Of a stretch of DNA of 64,000 nt, positions 1 to 12,356 are shown piece by piece (within the stretch, counting starts at the first letter, position 1; the number at the start of each line of letters is the position of its first letter). The stretch spans positions 682,001 to 746,000 of the forward strand of contig NZ_JAIEZQ010000002.1 in assembly GCF_019679455.1 (NCBI RefSeq), written 5' to 3'. Below the pieces are notes generated by a model, which saw only the letters and a list, made by a program, of their open reading frames with translations, made no database searches and was not told where the DNA came from. The position numbers were made by a program, and so were the translations under genes. This DNA is from Nocardioides jiangsuensis (GTDB taxonomy: Bacteria; Actinomycetota; Actinomycetes; Propionibacteriales; Nocardioidaceae).

Positions 1-614
1 GCACCCTCTATCGCAACTCGCTGCTCACCGAGTGGCTGCCTGGCGTCCACGGCCTGGTCGAACGTCTCCAGTCAGGCATCCGCGTGCTCGACGTCGGCTG
101 CGGCCTCGGCCTGCCGACCATCATGCTGGCCGAGGCCTTCCCGAACTCGACCTTCGTCGGCGTCGACTACCACGACGAGTCGATCCGGCTCGCCGACGCC
201 GCCGCCCAGGAGGCCGGTGTCGCCGACCGCGTCCAGTTCGAGGTCGCCGACGCGACGTCCTACACCGGCAGCCACGACCTGGTGCTGTTCTTCGACGCCG
301 TCCACGACTTCGGCGACCCGGTCGGTGCGCTCGCCCACGCCCGGAGCGTGCTGTCGCCGGACGGACTGGTCGTCGCGGTCGAGCCGTACGCCGAGGACAC
401 CCTCGAGGCCAACCTCGCCAACCCGATCGCGGGAGTGTTCTACGTGGGCAGCTCAGCTCTGTGCGTCCCGCACAGCGTCTCCGAAGGCGGTGCCGCACTC
501 GGCGCCCAGGCCGGACCGGCCCGACTCACGGCCGCGTTCCGCGACGCCGGATTCGCGACAGCCCGCGTGGCCGTCGCGACGGCGTACAACCTGGTGATCC
601 AGGCGACGGCTTGA
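1..614 (+). CDS. SAM-dependent class I methyltransferase, 5' end missing
   Basis: The frame is open from the window edge (first full codon at base 3) to TGA at 612-614, so the start lies upstream. The visible 203 residues begin with RNSLLTEWLPG. The SAM-binding motif I follows as VLDVGCGLGLPT, then the acidic residue after beta-2 in FVGVDYHDES. The stretch before the glycine loop resembles actinobacterial proteins with an N-terminal winged helix ahead of a methyltransferase domain (Rv2258c type). That domain would lie outside the window, so this sub-family is inference. The substrate cannot be read from sequence. An internal GTG at 84 lies inside motif I and is not the start. Confidence 0.85.
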   Translation, partial: TLYRNSLLTEWLPGVHGLVERLQSGIRVLDVGCGLGLPTIMLAEAFPNSTFVGVDYHDESIRLADAAAQEAGVADRVQFEVADATSYTGSHDLVLFFDAVHDFGDPVGALAHARSVLSPDGLVVAVEPYAEDTLEANLANPIAGVFYVGSSALCVPHSVSEGGAALGAQAGPARLTAAFRDAGFATARVAVATAYNLVIQATA

Positions 615-634
615 GGGGCGGAGCGTCACGGCGC

Positions 635-666
635 CTTCCCGGCGAGCCATCGGGCCCGCCGGGAAG
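635..666 (+). terminator. Hairpin after the methyltransferase gene
   Basis: CTTCCCGGCG at 635-644 pairs perfectly with CGCCGGGAAG at 657-666 across a 12-base loop, 21 bases after the stop codon. There is no T-tract, which is usual in high-GC actinobacteria. It could also serve the converging gene that ends at 751. Confidence 0.45.
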
Positions 667-750
667 TCGCGTCTTCCCGGGCGACGACAGCGGGCGGCGC
701 GAAGCAGTGACGGGGGGGCCTTCGCCGACGTCGACTCGCCGGTTCCGTGC

Positions 751-3312
751 TCAGCCGGCAGCCTCGCGCGCGCAGAAGGCGTCGCTGTACTCCCGGTCGG
801 TGGGGTGTTCGCGCAGCAGCGGTTCGGCGCGCTGCCGTCCGAGGTTCCACTCCAGCCAGTCGTCGTTGCCGGGCCGGTGCCCCGTCAGCGCGCACTCGAC
901 CACCTCGTCCGGGAGCGTGGCGAGCACGGGCACCGCATCCGCGGAGAGCCCCTGCAGGTAGGACCAGTCGACCTTCCCGGTCTCGTCGTACCGGTCCAGG
1001 TTGCGCTGCGCGATCCAGGCATCCGGGTTGAGCGCGGCCAGCAGGAGCAGGAGTCCGGTCCCGCTGAGCAACGCGGCGCGGGGCAGCCAGGCCGCCCGGA
1101 GCGTCACGCCCGCCGCCATCACGCCGAGCACCAGCAGTCCCAGCCAGCCCTCGAAGACGTCGACCAGGACGCGGAGCCGGGTGAAGCCGTAGGCCTCCTG
1201 GTAGACGTGCATCCGGTAGAGAGCGGAGGCGACCACGACCAAGGTCAGCACGCAGAGCAGGCCGAGCGACCCGCGCAGCCAGGCACGGTCCGCGGCCGTC
1301 TCGCGCGGTGCCTTACGGGCGGCCGCCCACACCACGAGCAGGGTGAGCGCGGTGGCCACCGTGAGCTGGCCGAAGCCCTGGTGGACGTACTCCGCGTAGG
1401 TGAGCCCCGTGGTGCGCTCGAGGTAGTCGTGCCCGCCGAAGATGACCGTGGCCTGCGCGCCGAGAAACACCAGGAAGACACCGTCGACGAGCAGCACCGG
1501 GGCCAGCCACTCGTAGCGGTGCGCGACGGGCCGCGCCGGGCCGGCCCCCGGCTCGACGCGGGGAGGGTTCAGGGCGAGGTACGTCGCCGCCAGCACCACG
1601 CCGCCTACCGCAACGGTGACGAACGCCCGCAGCACGAACGAGTCGAGCTGCAGGTCCGGGACGACCGCGCCCGCCCACTCCGCGAAGACCGCGTCGGCAG
1701 AGGCGAACAGCAGCCCGAAGACGACAACACCCAGCAGTGACCACACGACGGTGCGCAGCGCCGCCGCGCTGTTCCCCTGGCCGGTGACACCGCGCACGGA
1801 GCGACCGAGCCACGGGAGCCCACGCAGCCCGGCGAGCGGCCAGGCGATGCCGGCCAGCACGAAGGCGGGCAGGGTGCGGCCGCTCACGAGCCCGGTGACG
1901 CAGAGCGCACCGCCGGCCAGGAGGCACAGGACCACGATCCAGTCGGCGTCCCGGACGACGACGGTCGCCGCCAGGAGCACGCACAGCGCGGCACAGGCCA
2001 GGGTGAAGGGGGACCGGCGGTAGACGCTGTAGCCGAGGATCACGCCTCCGCCCGCCAGAAGCACCGCGAACGTGCCGAGACCGAAGTCCCGGAACGGCAG
2101 CACCATGCCGGCGAGCAGGCCGACGCCGAGGCAGGACAGGACTGCGCGCACGTTCCCGGGAACGCCGGTGTCGGGCCAGAACCTGCCGAACAGCGTGTCC
2201 ACAGCGGGCTCGGGCACCCGGGCCACAGGGGGTACGGGGAGGGCGGGGCTCCGGTCCGGGCTCGTCATGACTGGCTCCTGGGTGCTGCTGGGGACGTGGG
2301 TGTGCTGCCGCGGCTCGTGCGGGAGGTCGACGCGCACCCGGGCGCCGGTGCTCGGCGCCTCCGGCTCGACGAAGTGGATGGTGCCGCCGTGGAGGTCGGT
2401 CACCCAGCGGGCGATGGCGAGACCGAGGCCGGTGCCGCCGCCGCCCTCGGCCTCCGCCAGCGTCCCGAACCGCTCGAAGACGCGGTCCCGGTCGGAGGCG
2501 GGGACACCCGGCCCGTCGTCGGTGACCTCCAGGCGCCAGCCGGTGGCCGTGTCCTGGGCGGCGACCCGGACGACCCCACCGGCGGGACTGTGCCGGGACG
2601 CGTTGTCGAGCAGGTTGGCGACCAGCTGGTGGAGCCGCGCCGGATCGGCCGTGGCCGTCAGCGCGGGCGGCGTGGCGCGGACGTCGTACCTCACCTCGCG
2701 ACCGGCCACCCGCGCCTCGGCCACGGCGCGCTCCAGCAGCGCCAGGACGGGCACCTGCGTGGTGGACAGCTGAGCCTCGCCGGCGTCCACCCGGGCGAGG
2801 TCGAGCAGGTCGGAGGCGAGGGTGGCGAGCCGCTCGGCCTGGTCGAGCGCCGTCCGCAGGGCCACGGGGTCCGGCTCCGCGACGCCGTCGACGAGGTTCT
2901 CGAGCACGGCGCACAAGGCGGCGACCGGGGTGCGCAGCTCATGGCTCACGTTCGCCACCAGCTCGCGGCGCCGGCGGTCGACAGCGGCCAGCTCCTCGGC
3001 CATCCGGTTGAAGGCGCGGGCCAGCTCGCCCACCTCGTCGCTCGAGGTCGCGGTGACCCGGCCGGAGTAGTCGCCGCGGGCCATCCGCCGGGCCGCCGCG
3101 GTCATCTCGCGCAGGGGCGAGGTCATCCCCACGGCCAGCAGCTGGGTCACGCCGAGGGCCAGGGCCACGGTGACCGGGACGCTGAGCCAGAACGGCACTC
3201 CGCCACCGGCGCCGATCGCCGCGACGACCGAGGCCACGGTGACACTGACCGCGACGAGCAGCCCGAGCTTGAGCTTGACCGACGTGACCTGGTCCAGCAG
3301 CGGGCTGCTCAC
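751..3312 (-). CDS. Sensor histidine kinase in one open frame with a DUF4173-type membrane protein
   Basis: GTG at 3312 overlaps the response-regulator stop (GTGA) and opens an 853-residue frame with no internal stop. Residues about 1-347 are a histidine kinase: two membrane helices (about 14-34 and 41-63) separated by only a few residues, a HAMP region, the phospho-acceptor His near 124 in NVSHELRTP, then an HATPase with DNASRH and GTGLGLAI. Residues 349-853 are a polytopic membrane protein of the DUF4153/DUF4173 kind, with the typical YAEYVHQGFGQL segment. An ATG at 2268 with AGGAG six bases upstream could also give the membrane part as a separate 505-aa product. Either a true fusion, translational coupling without a stop, or a sequencing frameshift near the kinase C-terminus is possible. 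Confidence 0.8.
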   Translation of the reverse strand: MSSPLLDQVTSVKLKLGLLVAVSVTVASVVAAIGAGGGVPFWLSVPVTVALALGVTQLLAVGMTSPLREMTAAARRMARGDYSGRVTATSSDEVGELARAFNRMAEELAAVDRRRRELVANVSHELRTPVAALCAVLENLVDGVAEPDPVALRTALDQAERLATLASDLLDLARVDAGEAQLSTTQVPVLALLERAVAEARVAGREVRYDVRATPPALTATADPARLHQLVANLLDNASRHSPAGGVVRVAAQDTATGWRLEVTDDGPGVPASDRDRVFERFGTLAEAEGGGGTGLGLAIARWVTDLHGGTIHFVEPEAPSTGARVRVDLPHEPRQHTHVPSSTQEPVMTSPDRSPALPVPPVARVPEPAVDTLFGRFWPDTGVPGNVRAVLSCLGVGLLAGMVLPFRDFGLGTFAVLLAGGGVILGYSVYRRSPFTLACAALCVLLAATVVVRDADWIVVLCLLAGGALCVTGLVSGRTLPAFVLAGIAWPLAGLRGLPWLGRSVRGVTGQGNSAAALRTVVWSLLGVVVFGLLFASADAVFAEWAGAVVPDLQLDSFVLRAFVTVAVGGVVLAATYLALNPPRVEPGAGPARPVAHRYEWLAPVLLVDGVFLVFLGAQATVIFGGHDYLERTTGLTYAEYVHQGFGQLTVATALTLLVVWAAARKAPRETAADRAWLRGSLGLLCVLTLVVVASALYRMHVYQEAYGFTRLRVLVDVFEGWLGLLVLGVMAAGVTLRAAWLPRAALLSGTGLLLLLAALNPDAWIAQRNLDRYDETGKVDWSYLQGLSADAVPVLATLPDEVVECALTGHRPGNDDWLEWNLGRQRAEPLLREHPTDREYSDAFCAREAAG
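2266..2279 (-). promoter_or_regulatory. Internal start ATG with Shine-Dalgarno for the DUF4173 part
   Basis: On the minus strand AGGAG (2279-2275) lies six bases before ATG (2268-2266), giving MTSPDRS at the point where the kinase domain has ended. The ATG also forms ATGA, the usual stop/start overlap, but the TGA is out of frame with the kinase. This suggests that the membrane protein was once, or still is, a separately initiated gene. Confidence 0.5.
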
Positions 3313-4007
3313 GTGCCGCTCCCCGGCTCGAGGGCGTAGCCGACACCGTGCACCGTGCGCACCCGGTCCGCACCGATCTTGGCGCGCAGAGCCTTCACGT
3401 GGCTGTCGACCGTCCGGGTCCCGGAGGCGCCCGACCAGCCCCAGACCTCGGCGTAGAGACTCTCCCGGGTGAGGACGACGCCCGGGTTGCCGGCCAGGCA
3501 GAGCAGGAGGTCGAACTCGGTGGGCGTCAGGTGCACCTCCGTGTCGGTGACCCAGACCCGGCGCGAGGCGGCATCGACCCGCAGGTCGCCAAGGTCGGTG
3601 GCGGAGCGGGCCGCCAGCTCCGCTGCGCGCTCGACCCGCCGCAGCAGGGCGGCGACCCGGGCCACCAGCTCCCGCATGCGAAACGGCTTGGTGAGGTAGT
3701 CGTCGGCGCCGACGCCGAGCCCCACCAGGATGTCCGCCTCGTCGTCGCGCGCAGTCAGCATGAGCACCGGGACCGGCCGCTCGGCCTGGATCCGCCGGCA
3801 CACCTCGTGGCCGTCGAAACCGGGAAGCATCACGTCCAGGAGGACCAGGTCCGGTGCGGTGGCCGCGAACTGCGCGACCGCGCCCGGCCCGTCCCAGGCC
3901 TGGACGACGTCGTACCCCGAGCCGCGCAGCCGGTCGGTGAGCGCCTGGTTGATCACCGGCTCGTCCTCGACGACGAGGATCCTGGGGGCGGGTCCGCTGA
4001 CTGGCAT
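3309..4007 (-). CDS. OmpR/PhoB-family response regulator
   Basis: This 232-aa DNA-binding response regulator pairs with the kinase that follows, overlapping it by GTGA. The receiver domain covers residues about 8-120, with the acidic pair in VVEDEP, the phospho-acceptor Asp in LVLLDVMLPG, Thr in MLTARDDEAD and Lys in YLTKPF. A C-terminal winged helix (about 135-230) carries LTPTEFDLL and the recognition-helix region TRTVDSHVKALRAKIG. The ATG at 4007 has TAGGCT six bases upstream and no clear Shine-Dalgarno, which suggests a leaderless transcript. The signal sensed is unknown. The partner kinase has almost no extracellular loop, so the linked DUF4173 protein may supply sensing (inference). Confidence 0.93.
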   Translation of the reverse strand: MPVSGPAPRILVVEDEPVINQALTDRLRGSGYDVVQAWDGPGAVAQFAATAPDLVLLDVMLPGFDGHEVCRRIQAERPVPVLMLTARDDEADILVGLGVGADDYLTKPFRMRELVARVAALLRRVERAAELAARSATDLGDLRVDAASRRVWVTDTEVHLTPTEFDLLLCLAGNPGVVLTRESLYAEVWGWSGASGTRTVDSHVKALRAKIGADRVRTVHGVGYALEPGSGT

Positions 4008-4056
4008 GGTGCGAGCCTAGGAGCCTGCCTGGTCAGGAGTGGGGGACGACTCGTGA

Positions 4057-6345
<2,289 letters not shown>

Positions 6346-6444
6346 TCCCGACGTCCAGGTCGGCCGCACGCCGGCCGGCCTGGACCTCCTCGGGGACGGT
6401 GGGGGCCCGCCGGCGGGCGCGGCCGTGATGGCAGGATGCGGTGC

Positions 6445-6978
6445 GTGACGATCATTGCGGCAGCGGACGGTTCGGCGCTCGGCAACCCCGGTCCCGCGGG
6501 CTGGGCGTGGTACGTCGACGACGCCTGTTGGGCGGCCGGTGGCTGGGCCCACGGGACGAACAACAAGGCGGAGCTGACGGCCGTACTCGATCTGCTGCAG
6601 CAGACCGCACACCTCTCCGAGGACCTGCTCGTCTACTGCGACAGCACCTATGTCATCAACTCGATCACCAAGTGGATGGTCGGCTGGAAGCGACGCGGGT
6701 GGAAGAAGGGTGACGGCAAGCCCGTCCTCAACGTCGAGATCATGAAGGCGCTGGACACGGCGATGGTGGGTCGCCGCGTCGAGTTCGCGTGGGTGAAGGG
6801 GCACTCCGGCCACCCGCTCAACGAGGCGGCCGACCGCCTGGCCAACCGCGCGGCTGCGTCGTGGAAGGAGAGCGCGGCTCCGCTGCCGGGGCCGGGCTTC
6901 GAGGGTGCCGTGACCCGCCACCCCGAGGACCGCCCGGCTCCGGTGTACGACGACGTGGACCTCTTCGGCGGTCTGTGA
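6445..6978 (+). CDS. rnhA: Ribonuclease HI
   Basis: This stand-alone type 1 RNase H degrades the RNA strand of RNA-DNA hybrids. The four catalytic acids are visible: Asp in AAADGSALGNPG, Glu in NNKAELTAV, Asp in VYCDSTYV and Asp in NEAADRLAN, with the conserved His in VKGHSGH. At 177 aa it is longer than the core family (about 150) because of a Pro-rich tail ending DDVDLFGGL. GTG at 6445 is preferred because AGG lies nine bases upstream. ATG at 6436 would add three residues and overlap that Shine-Dalgarno. It lies 99 bases after katG and may be independently transcribed. Confidence 0.95.
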   Translation: MTIIAAADGSALGNPGPAGWAWYVDDACWAAGGWAHGTNNKAELTAVLDLLQQTAHLSEDLLVYCDSTYVINSITKWMVGWKRRGWKKGDGKPVLNVEIMKALDTAMVGRRVEFAWVKGHSGHPLNEAADRLANRAAASWKESAAPLPGPGFEGAVTRHPEDRPAPVYDDVDLFGGL

Positions 6979-7054
6979 CCACTCAGCGCTGCGGGTGCAG
7001 CTCCCGGGCCCCGGACGCACTGACCCTGCCGGCAGGCTGGGCCGGCATGCGGCG

Positions 7055-10000
7055 TCACTCCCGTACGCCGTACCCGCCTCCACCGGGTGTCTCGACGACG
7101 AACACGTCGCCGGCCCGGACTGGCACGGAGTCCCGCCCGCCGACCTGCTGGAGGCTGCCGTCGGTGTGCTCGATCCACTGGCGACCCAGTGCGCCAGGTG
7201 CGCCGCCGGCCATGCCGTAGGGCGCGACTCGACGATGGCTGCTGAGCAGGGTGAGCGTCATCGGCGCGAGGAAACGCAGCCGACGGCGCCCGCCCGAGCC
7301 GCCGCGGTGCCGGCCCGCGCCGCCGCTGCCGTGCCGGATCTCGTAGGCCTCGAGCCGCACCGGGAACCGCCACTCGAGGACCTCGGGGTCGGTCAGCCGG
7401 GAGTTGGTCATGTGCGTCTGCACGACGTCGGTACCGGCGAAGCCGGGACCGGCGCCGGAGCCGCTCGCCACGGTCTCGTAGTACTGGTACCGGTCGTTGC
7501 CGAAGGTCAGGTTGTTCATCGTGCCCGACCCCTCGGCCTGCGCCCCGAGCGCGGCGTACAGCGCCCCGGTCACCGCCTGCGAGGTCTCGACGTTGCCGGC
7601 GACGACCGCGGCCGGATAGCTGGGCGCGAGCATGCTGCCCTCGGGGATGGTCACCTCGATCGGCTCGAGGCAGCCGGCGTTGAGCGGGATCTCGTCGTCG
7701 ACGAGCGTGCGGAACACGTAGAGGATCGCCGCCATGGTGACCGAGGAGGGGGCGTTGGAGTTGTCCGGTTGCTGCTCCGACGTACCGGTGAAGTCGATGT
7801 GGGCAGACCGCTGTTCGCGGTCGACGGTGATCGTGACCTCGATGACGGCTCCGGAGTCGAGCTCGTAGCGGTAGCTCCCGTCGTGCAGCGCGGAGATGAC
7901 GCGGCGCACCGCCTCGGCGGCATTGTCCCGCACGTGCCCCATGTAGGCCATCACGACGTCCACGCCGAAGTCCTCGACCAGGGAGCGGAGCTCCGAGACG
8001 CCCTTCTCGTTGGCCGCCAGCTGCGCCCGGAGGTCCGCCAGGTTGTCCTGGGGGCTCCGGGCCGGGAACTCTCCTCCGGTCAGCAGCGCGAGCATCTCCG
8101 CATCGCGCATCCTGCCGTCCCGGGTGAGCAGGGCGTTGTCGATCAGGACGCCTTCCTCCTCGACCCGGCGGCTGAAGGAGGGCATCGAGCCCGGTGTGAT
8201 GCCACCGACCTCGGCATGGTGGCCGCGAGAGGCGACGTAGAACAGGATGTGCTCGGTCTCGTCGAAGACCGGGGTCACCACAGTGATGTCGGGCAGGTGG
8301 GTGCCCCCGCGGTACGGGTTGTTGAGGACGTAGGAGTCGCCGGGCCGCATCCGCCCCGCGTTCGCCTCGATCACCGCCTTGATGGACTCGCCCATCGACC
8401 CCAGATGGACCGGCATGTGCGGGGCGTTGGCGATCAGACGGCCGTCGGTGTCGAAGAGCGCGCAGGAGAAGTCGAGCCTCTCCTTGATGTTGACGGAGTT
8501 GGCAGTGGCGCGGAGCCGCTCACCCATCTGCTCCGCGATGGACATGAACAGGTTGTTGAACAGCTCGAGCATGACGGGATCCACGTCGGTGGTGGCCGCG
8601 GGGTCCCTGGGCCGGGCCTCCACCCGCCGCAGCATCAGATGGCTGTGGTCGGTGACCCGAGCCTGCCAGCCCGGGTCCACCACCGTGGTGGCGTTGGCCT
8701 CGGCGATGACGGCGGGTCCCGCGATCACGTCGCCGACGGAGAGGTCCTCACGCCGGAACAGGTCCACCTCTGTCCAGGCATCGGTGTACATCCGGACCCT
8801 CGAGGCAGGACGCAGCGCGCCTTCGCGGGCCGTGCTCGCCACCTCGTCGGGGTGGGAGTCGGTGCGTGCGGTCAGCTCCACCGACACGGCCTCCACGACG
8901 ACGGGACGTTCCGGCATGAGGAACGAGAACCTGCGCCGGTAGAGACGCTCGAACTCCTCGAGCATGCCGTCGACGTCACCGCACAGAACCTGGACGGTGG
9001 TGTCGGTGCCGCCGTACTTGAGGTGGGCGCGGCGGACCACGTCCACCCGCTCACCAGGGACCCCCTGGTCGGACAGCTCGCGGGTCCCGTCCTCGACGAG
9101 CGGGGCGAGCGCGGCGTCGAGCCCGCTTTCGCCGAGCTCTGGAAGGGCTGTCTCCACGGCCTTCTCGCGGGTGGCCGTGACGTCGGCGAGGCCCATGCCG
9201 TACGCCGAGAGGACGCCGGCGAAGGGGTGGATGAGGATCTGGGTCATGCCGAGCGCGTCGGCAACGGCGCAGGCGTGCTGACCACCCGCGCCGCCGAACG
9301 TGGACAGGGTGTAGCGGGTGATGTCGTGGCCGCGCTGCACCGAGATCTTCTTGATCGCGTCTGCCATGTTGTTGACGGCGATGCGCAGGAAGCCCGCGGC
9401 CACCTCCTCGCGGCTGCGACCGTCACCGATCGTGCGGGCGAGGTCCCCGAAGGCGCGCGTCACCTCCTCGGCATCGAGAGGCTCGTCGCCGTCGTCGCCG
9501 AAGACGGTCGGGAAGTGGGCCGGCTGGATGCGCCCCAGCATGACGTTGGCGTCGGTGACGGTCAGCGGGCCGCCCTTCCCGTAGGCCACCGGCCCGGGGT
9601 CGGCGCCTGCCGACGCGGGCCCGACGCGGTACCGCTGGCCGTCGAACTGCAGGATCGACCCGCCTCCCGCGGCCACGGTGTGGATGCTCATCATCGGGGC
9701 GCGGACCCTCACGCCGGCGATCTGGGTGTCGTACTGCCGCTCGAACTCCCCGGCGTAGTGGGACACGTCGGTCGAGGTCCCACCCATGTCGAACCCGATC
9801 ACCCGGGTCAGCCCGGCCGCCTGCGCGGTCCGTGCCATCCCGACGATGCCGCCGGCGGGGCCTGACAGGATCGCGTCCTTGCCGCGAAAGTGGTGCGCCT
9901 CGGTGAGACCGCCCGAGGAGCGCATGAACTGGCACTTCACTCCTGGCAGCGCGCTGCTCACCTGGTCCACGTAGCGCCGCAGGATCGGCGAGAGGTAGGC

Positions 10001-10636
10001 GTCGACGATCGTGGTGTCGCCCCGCGAGACCAGCTTCATCAGCGGGCTCACCTCGTGGGACAGGGAGACCTGGGTGAAGCCGACCTGGTGGGCCAGCTCG
10101 CCGATCCGGAGCTCGTGGGCCGGGTTGCGGAAGGCGTGCATGAGGACCACCGCCACGCTGCGGAAGCCCCGGTCGAAGGCCTCGTGGAGCTCGCGCCGGA
10201 CCGACCCGGGCTCGAGCGGGGTCACCAGCTCCCCCTCGGCGTCGAGCCGCTCGGTCGCCTCGATGACCACGGAGTGCAGCAGGTCGGGCAGCTCGATGTG
10301 CCGGGCGAAGATCTTGGGCCGGTTCTGGTAGGCGATGCGCGGCGCATCCGCGAAGCCGCGGGTGGTCACCAGCACGGTCGGCTCGCCCGTGCGCTCCAGC
10401 AGGGCGTTCGTGGCGACCGTCGTCCCCATCTTCACCGCGGCGATGTCCTCGACCGGGATCCGTTCACCGTCACCGAGCCCGAGCACCTCCCGGATCCCGG
10501 CGATCGCGGCGTCGTCGTACCGCTTCGGGTTCTCCGAGAGCAGCTTGTGGGTGACCAGTGTCCCGTCCCCACGACGGGCGACCACGTCGGTGAAGGTGCC
10601 GCCACGGTCGATCCAGAACTCCCAGCGTCCGGCCAT
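7055..10636 (-). CDS. 5-oxoprolinase (ATP-hydrolysing), fused HyuA-HyuB
   Basis: This 1193-aa protein combines both hydantoinase/oxoprolinase halves, as in eukaryotic OPLAH. It would hydrolyse 5-oxo-L-proline to glutamate with ATP, although hydantoin or acetone-carboxylase-like substrates cannot be excluded. The N-terminal actin-like HyuA half (about 1-670) has [22 protein letters not shown] and [11 protein letters not shown]. The HyuB half (about 690-1190) begins near [12 protein letters not shown] and contains [16 protein letters not shown] at 10636 is preferred over the in-frame ATG at 10645 because GGG lies close upstream. It is read in the same direction as the LVIVD gene at 10796 but is separated from it by a strong terminator. 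Confidence 0.9.
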   Translation of the reverse strand: MAGRWEFWIDRGGTFTDVVARRGDGTLVTHKLLSENPKRYDDAAIAGIREVLGLGDGERIPVEDIAAVKMGTTVATNALLERTGEPTVLVTTRGFADAPRIAYQNRPKIFARHIELPDLLHSVVIEATERLDAEGELVTPLEPGSVRRELHEAFDRGFRSVAVVLMHAFRNPAHELRIGELAHQVGFTQVSLSHEVSPLMKLVSRGDTTIVDAYLSPILRRYVDQVSSALPGVKCQFMRSSGGLTEAHHFRGKDAILSGPAGGIVGMARTAQAAGLTRVIGFDMGGTSTDVSHYAGEFERQYDTQIAGVRVRAPMMSIHTVAAGGGSILQFDGQRYRVGPASAGADPGPVAYGKGGPLTVTDANVMLGRIQPAHFPTVFGDDGDEPLDAEEVTRAFGDLARTIGDGRSREEVAAGFLRIAVNNMADAIKKISVQRGHDITRYTLSTFGGAGGQHACAVADALGMTQILIHPFAGVLSAYGMGLADVTATREKAVETALPELGESGLDAALAPLVEDGTRELSDQGVPGERVDVVRRAHLKYGGTDTTVQVLCGDVDGMLEEFERLYRRRFSFLMPERPVVVEAVSVELTARTDSHPDEVASTAREGALRPASRVRMYTDAWTEVDLFRREDLSVGDVIAGPAVIAEANATTVVDPGWQARVTDHSHLMLRRVEARPRDPAATTDVDPVMLELFNNLFMSIAEQMGERLRATANSVNIKERLDFSCALFDTDGRLIANAPHMPVHLGSMGESIKAVIEANAGRMRPGDSYVLNNPYRGGTHLPDITVVTPVFDETEHILFYVASRGHHAEVGGITPGSMPSFSRRVEEEGVLIDNALLTRDGRMRDAEMLALLTGGEFPARSPQDNLADLRAQLAANEKGVSELRSLVEDFGVDVVMAYMGHVRDNAAEAVRRVISALHDGSYRYELDSGAVIEVTITVDREQRSAHIDFTGTSEQQPDNSNAPSSVTMAAILYVFRTLVDDEIPLNAGCLEPIEVTIPEGSMLAPSYPAAVVAGNVETSQAVTGALYAALGAQAEGSGTMNNLTFGNDRYQYYETVASGSGAGPGFAGTDVVQTHMTNSRLTDPEVLEWRFPVRLEAYEIRHGSGGAGRHRGGSGGRRRLRFLAPMTLTLLSSHRRVAPYGMAGGAPGALGRQWIEHTDGSLQQVGGRDSVPVRAGDVFVVETPGGGGYGVRE

Positions 10637-10748
10637 GAGACCCATTATCGGGCTGGCGAGCCCGGCCGGCCCTCGGTTCCACGTCGCCGCGGTCCCGACC
10701 GTCGGGCTTCTCCCTGCCGGTGACCTCCCTCGGCCGAGGGGAGCGTGA

Positions 10749-10785
10749 GAAGGGGCCCGCTGCTTTCGTCGCAGCGGGCCCCTTC
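10749..10785 (-). terminator. Strong hairpin terminator of the LVIVD gene
   Basis: GAAGGGGCCCGCTGC (10749-10763) and GCAGCGGGCCCCTTC (10771-10785) form a perfect 15-bp stem with a seven-base loop. It starts 11 bases after the stop codon of the minus-strand gene that ends at 10796 and lies ahead of the oxoprolinase gene. Confidence 0.85.
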
Positions 10786-10795
10786 GTGTGCTGGG

Positions 10796-12115
10796 TCAGA
10801 GCAGGTAGTCCTGCGTCTGCGGATTCAGCATCGGCAGCTGCTTCGCGCCGGCCACGGAACGGTCGCTGAAGCGCAGCGTGTCCAGGCCGCGCGAGATGTC
10901 GTTGACCACGACCAGACCGTTGTACCAGTACGTCGACCAGGCGTTGGACTGCATGTCGAAGAAGCCGATCTCGGTCGGGGCCGACGGGTCGGTCAGGTCC
11001 ACCACCGACGTCCCGGACCCGTAGGCGGAGGCCACGAGCACGTAGCGGTCGGCGAGCGGCACGTAGTTGAAGTTGTGGTACGTGCTGGTCTCCTCCCGGG
11101 GGATGCGCAGGTGGCTCAACGGCACGGACGGGTCGGCGACGGCGTAGGTCCAGATCGCGCCGAACGGCTCCTTGGCGGGACCGAAGTACTCGTCCCCGAA
11201 GGTCACGTACCTCCCGTCCGGCGTGAACGCGGCCGAGTGCCAGATGTCGACGTCCGGCGTGTCGATGTCCGCGGTCACCTTCGGCGCGAGCGGGTCGGAG
11301 ATGTCCCAGAGCTGTCCCTGCGACAGGCACGCCGCCGCGGCGGTCTTCGTCGGCGAGAGCACGGTGATGTCGTGGCACGCGAAGAACGGCTCGGCGCCGT
11401 ACTGCGCACCGAAGAGGTCCACGCCCTTGATCGTCGGCTCGGCGACGACCCGTGCTCCTTGCCCGGCAGCGGCGTCGGTCCCGTCGACCTGGACCACCGA
11501 GATCCGCTCGAACGGCGCCTGGCAGTCGGGGCCGAGGCTGTTCTTCGAGAGCGGGTACGACGCCACGTACACGTACGCCGTGCCGCCCTCGCCGGGCACG
11601 AGGGTGTTCGTGTGGGAGCCGCAGTCCGTCCGTACGCCCTTGATGAACTCCGGCTCCGCGGGGTCGCTGATGTCGAAGATCCGCACGCCCTCGAAGGCAC
11701 CCTCGGTGCTGGCGGTGACGTTGCGGGAGCCTTCGCACCCCTCGGTGCTCTGCGGGGTGTCGACGGAGAGGAAGAGCAGGTCGCCGTGGACGGTGACGTC
11801 GCCCTGCGGGCCGTTGCAGTGCACGTCGGCGACCTCGACCGGCTCCCCGGGGTCGGCCAGGTCGATGACCCGGAAGCCGCCGTAGTGGCCGGCGAAGGCC
11901 AGGGTGCCCTTGAACGCCAGGTCGGAGTTCACACCGCCGCGGTGCTCGGCGGTGCTGAGCAGGTGCATGTTCTGGCTGTAGCCGTCGGCGGGGCTCGCCG
12001 GGGGCGGTGGCGGCACGGAGCCGTCGTCCCACGGTTCGTGGGCTGTTGCGGGCAGCGCCGTGGCGGTGGCCATCACCGCGACAGCGAGCCCGACGAGGAT
12101 GCGGGGTCGACGCAT
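10796..12115 (-). CDS. Secreted LVIVD-repeat protein (paralogue 1)
   Basis: This 439-aa exported protein of unknown function starts with a classical Sec signal (basic MRRPR, hydrophobic core, cleavage around ATAHE). The body consists of beta-propeller-like LVIVD repeats, seen as FRVIDLADPGEPVEVA and VRIFDISDPAEPEFIK. It shares its order of segments with the gene at 12357: a CHDI segment mid-protein, WHSAAFTPDGRYVTFGDE, then LNPQTQDYL at the C-terminus. Several Cys pairs suggest disulfides outside the cell. The enzymatic role, if any, is unknown. It ends just before a perfect hairpin and is divergent from its paralogue across 241 bases. Confidence 0.85.
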   Translation of the reverse strand: MRRPRILVGLAVAVMATATALPATAHEPWDDGSVPPPPPASPADGYSQNMHLLSTAEHRGGVNSDLAFKGTLAFAGHYGGFRVIDLADPGEPVEVADVHCNGPQGDVTVHGDLLFLSVDTPQSTEGCEGSRNVTASTEGAFEGVRIFDISDPAEPEFIKGVRTDCGSHTNTLVPGEGGTAYVYVASYPLSKNSLGPDCQAPFERISVVQVDGTDAAAGQGARVVAEPTIKGVDLFGAQYGAEPFFACHDITVLSPTKTAAAACLSQGQLWDISDPLAPKVTADIDTPDVDIWHSAAFTPDGRYVTFGDEYFGPAKEPFGAIWTYAVADPSVPLSHLRIPREETSTYHNFNYVPLADRYVLVASAYGSGTSVVDLTDPSAPTEIGFFDMQSNAWSTYWYNGLVVVNDISRGLDTLRFSDRSVAGAKQLPMLNPQTQDYLL

Positions 12116-12356
12116 GGAACCTCCAGGATCGGGAGCGTCCGCTCTGGGACGCCCGGGGCACGCCCGAAGGCGTGGCGGTCACGCTAGAAGGGGCGTCCCC
12201 TGCCGGCAATGCGCCGAACATGCAGGTATGTGCGTTGCAGAAACCTGCGGCACTGAAGGCGAGAACACGCTATTGCGACGTAGATCACACTTCAGCCAGA
12301 ATGTCGCGAATCGGACCACCAGGCGGGCGGTCCTCCCGGAAGAACGGACTGTTCCC

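Noticed and set aside
6995-9865. 956-codon plus-strand frame opposite the oxoprolinase
   Set aside because: It is rich in Gly/Arg/Val/His without domains, and the minus-strand frame shows full oxoprolinase motifs.
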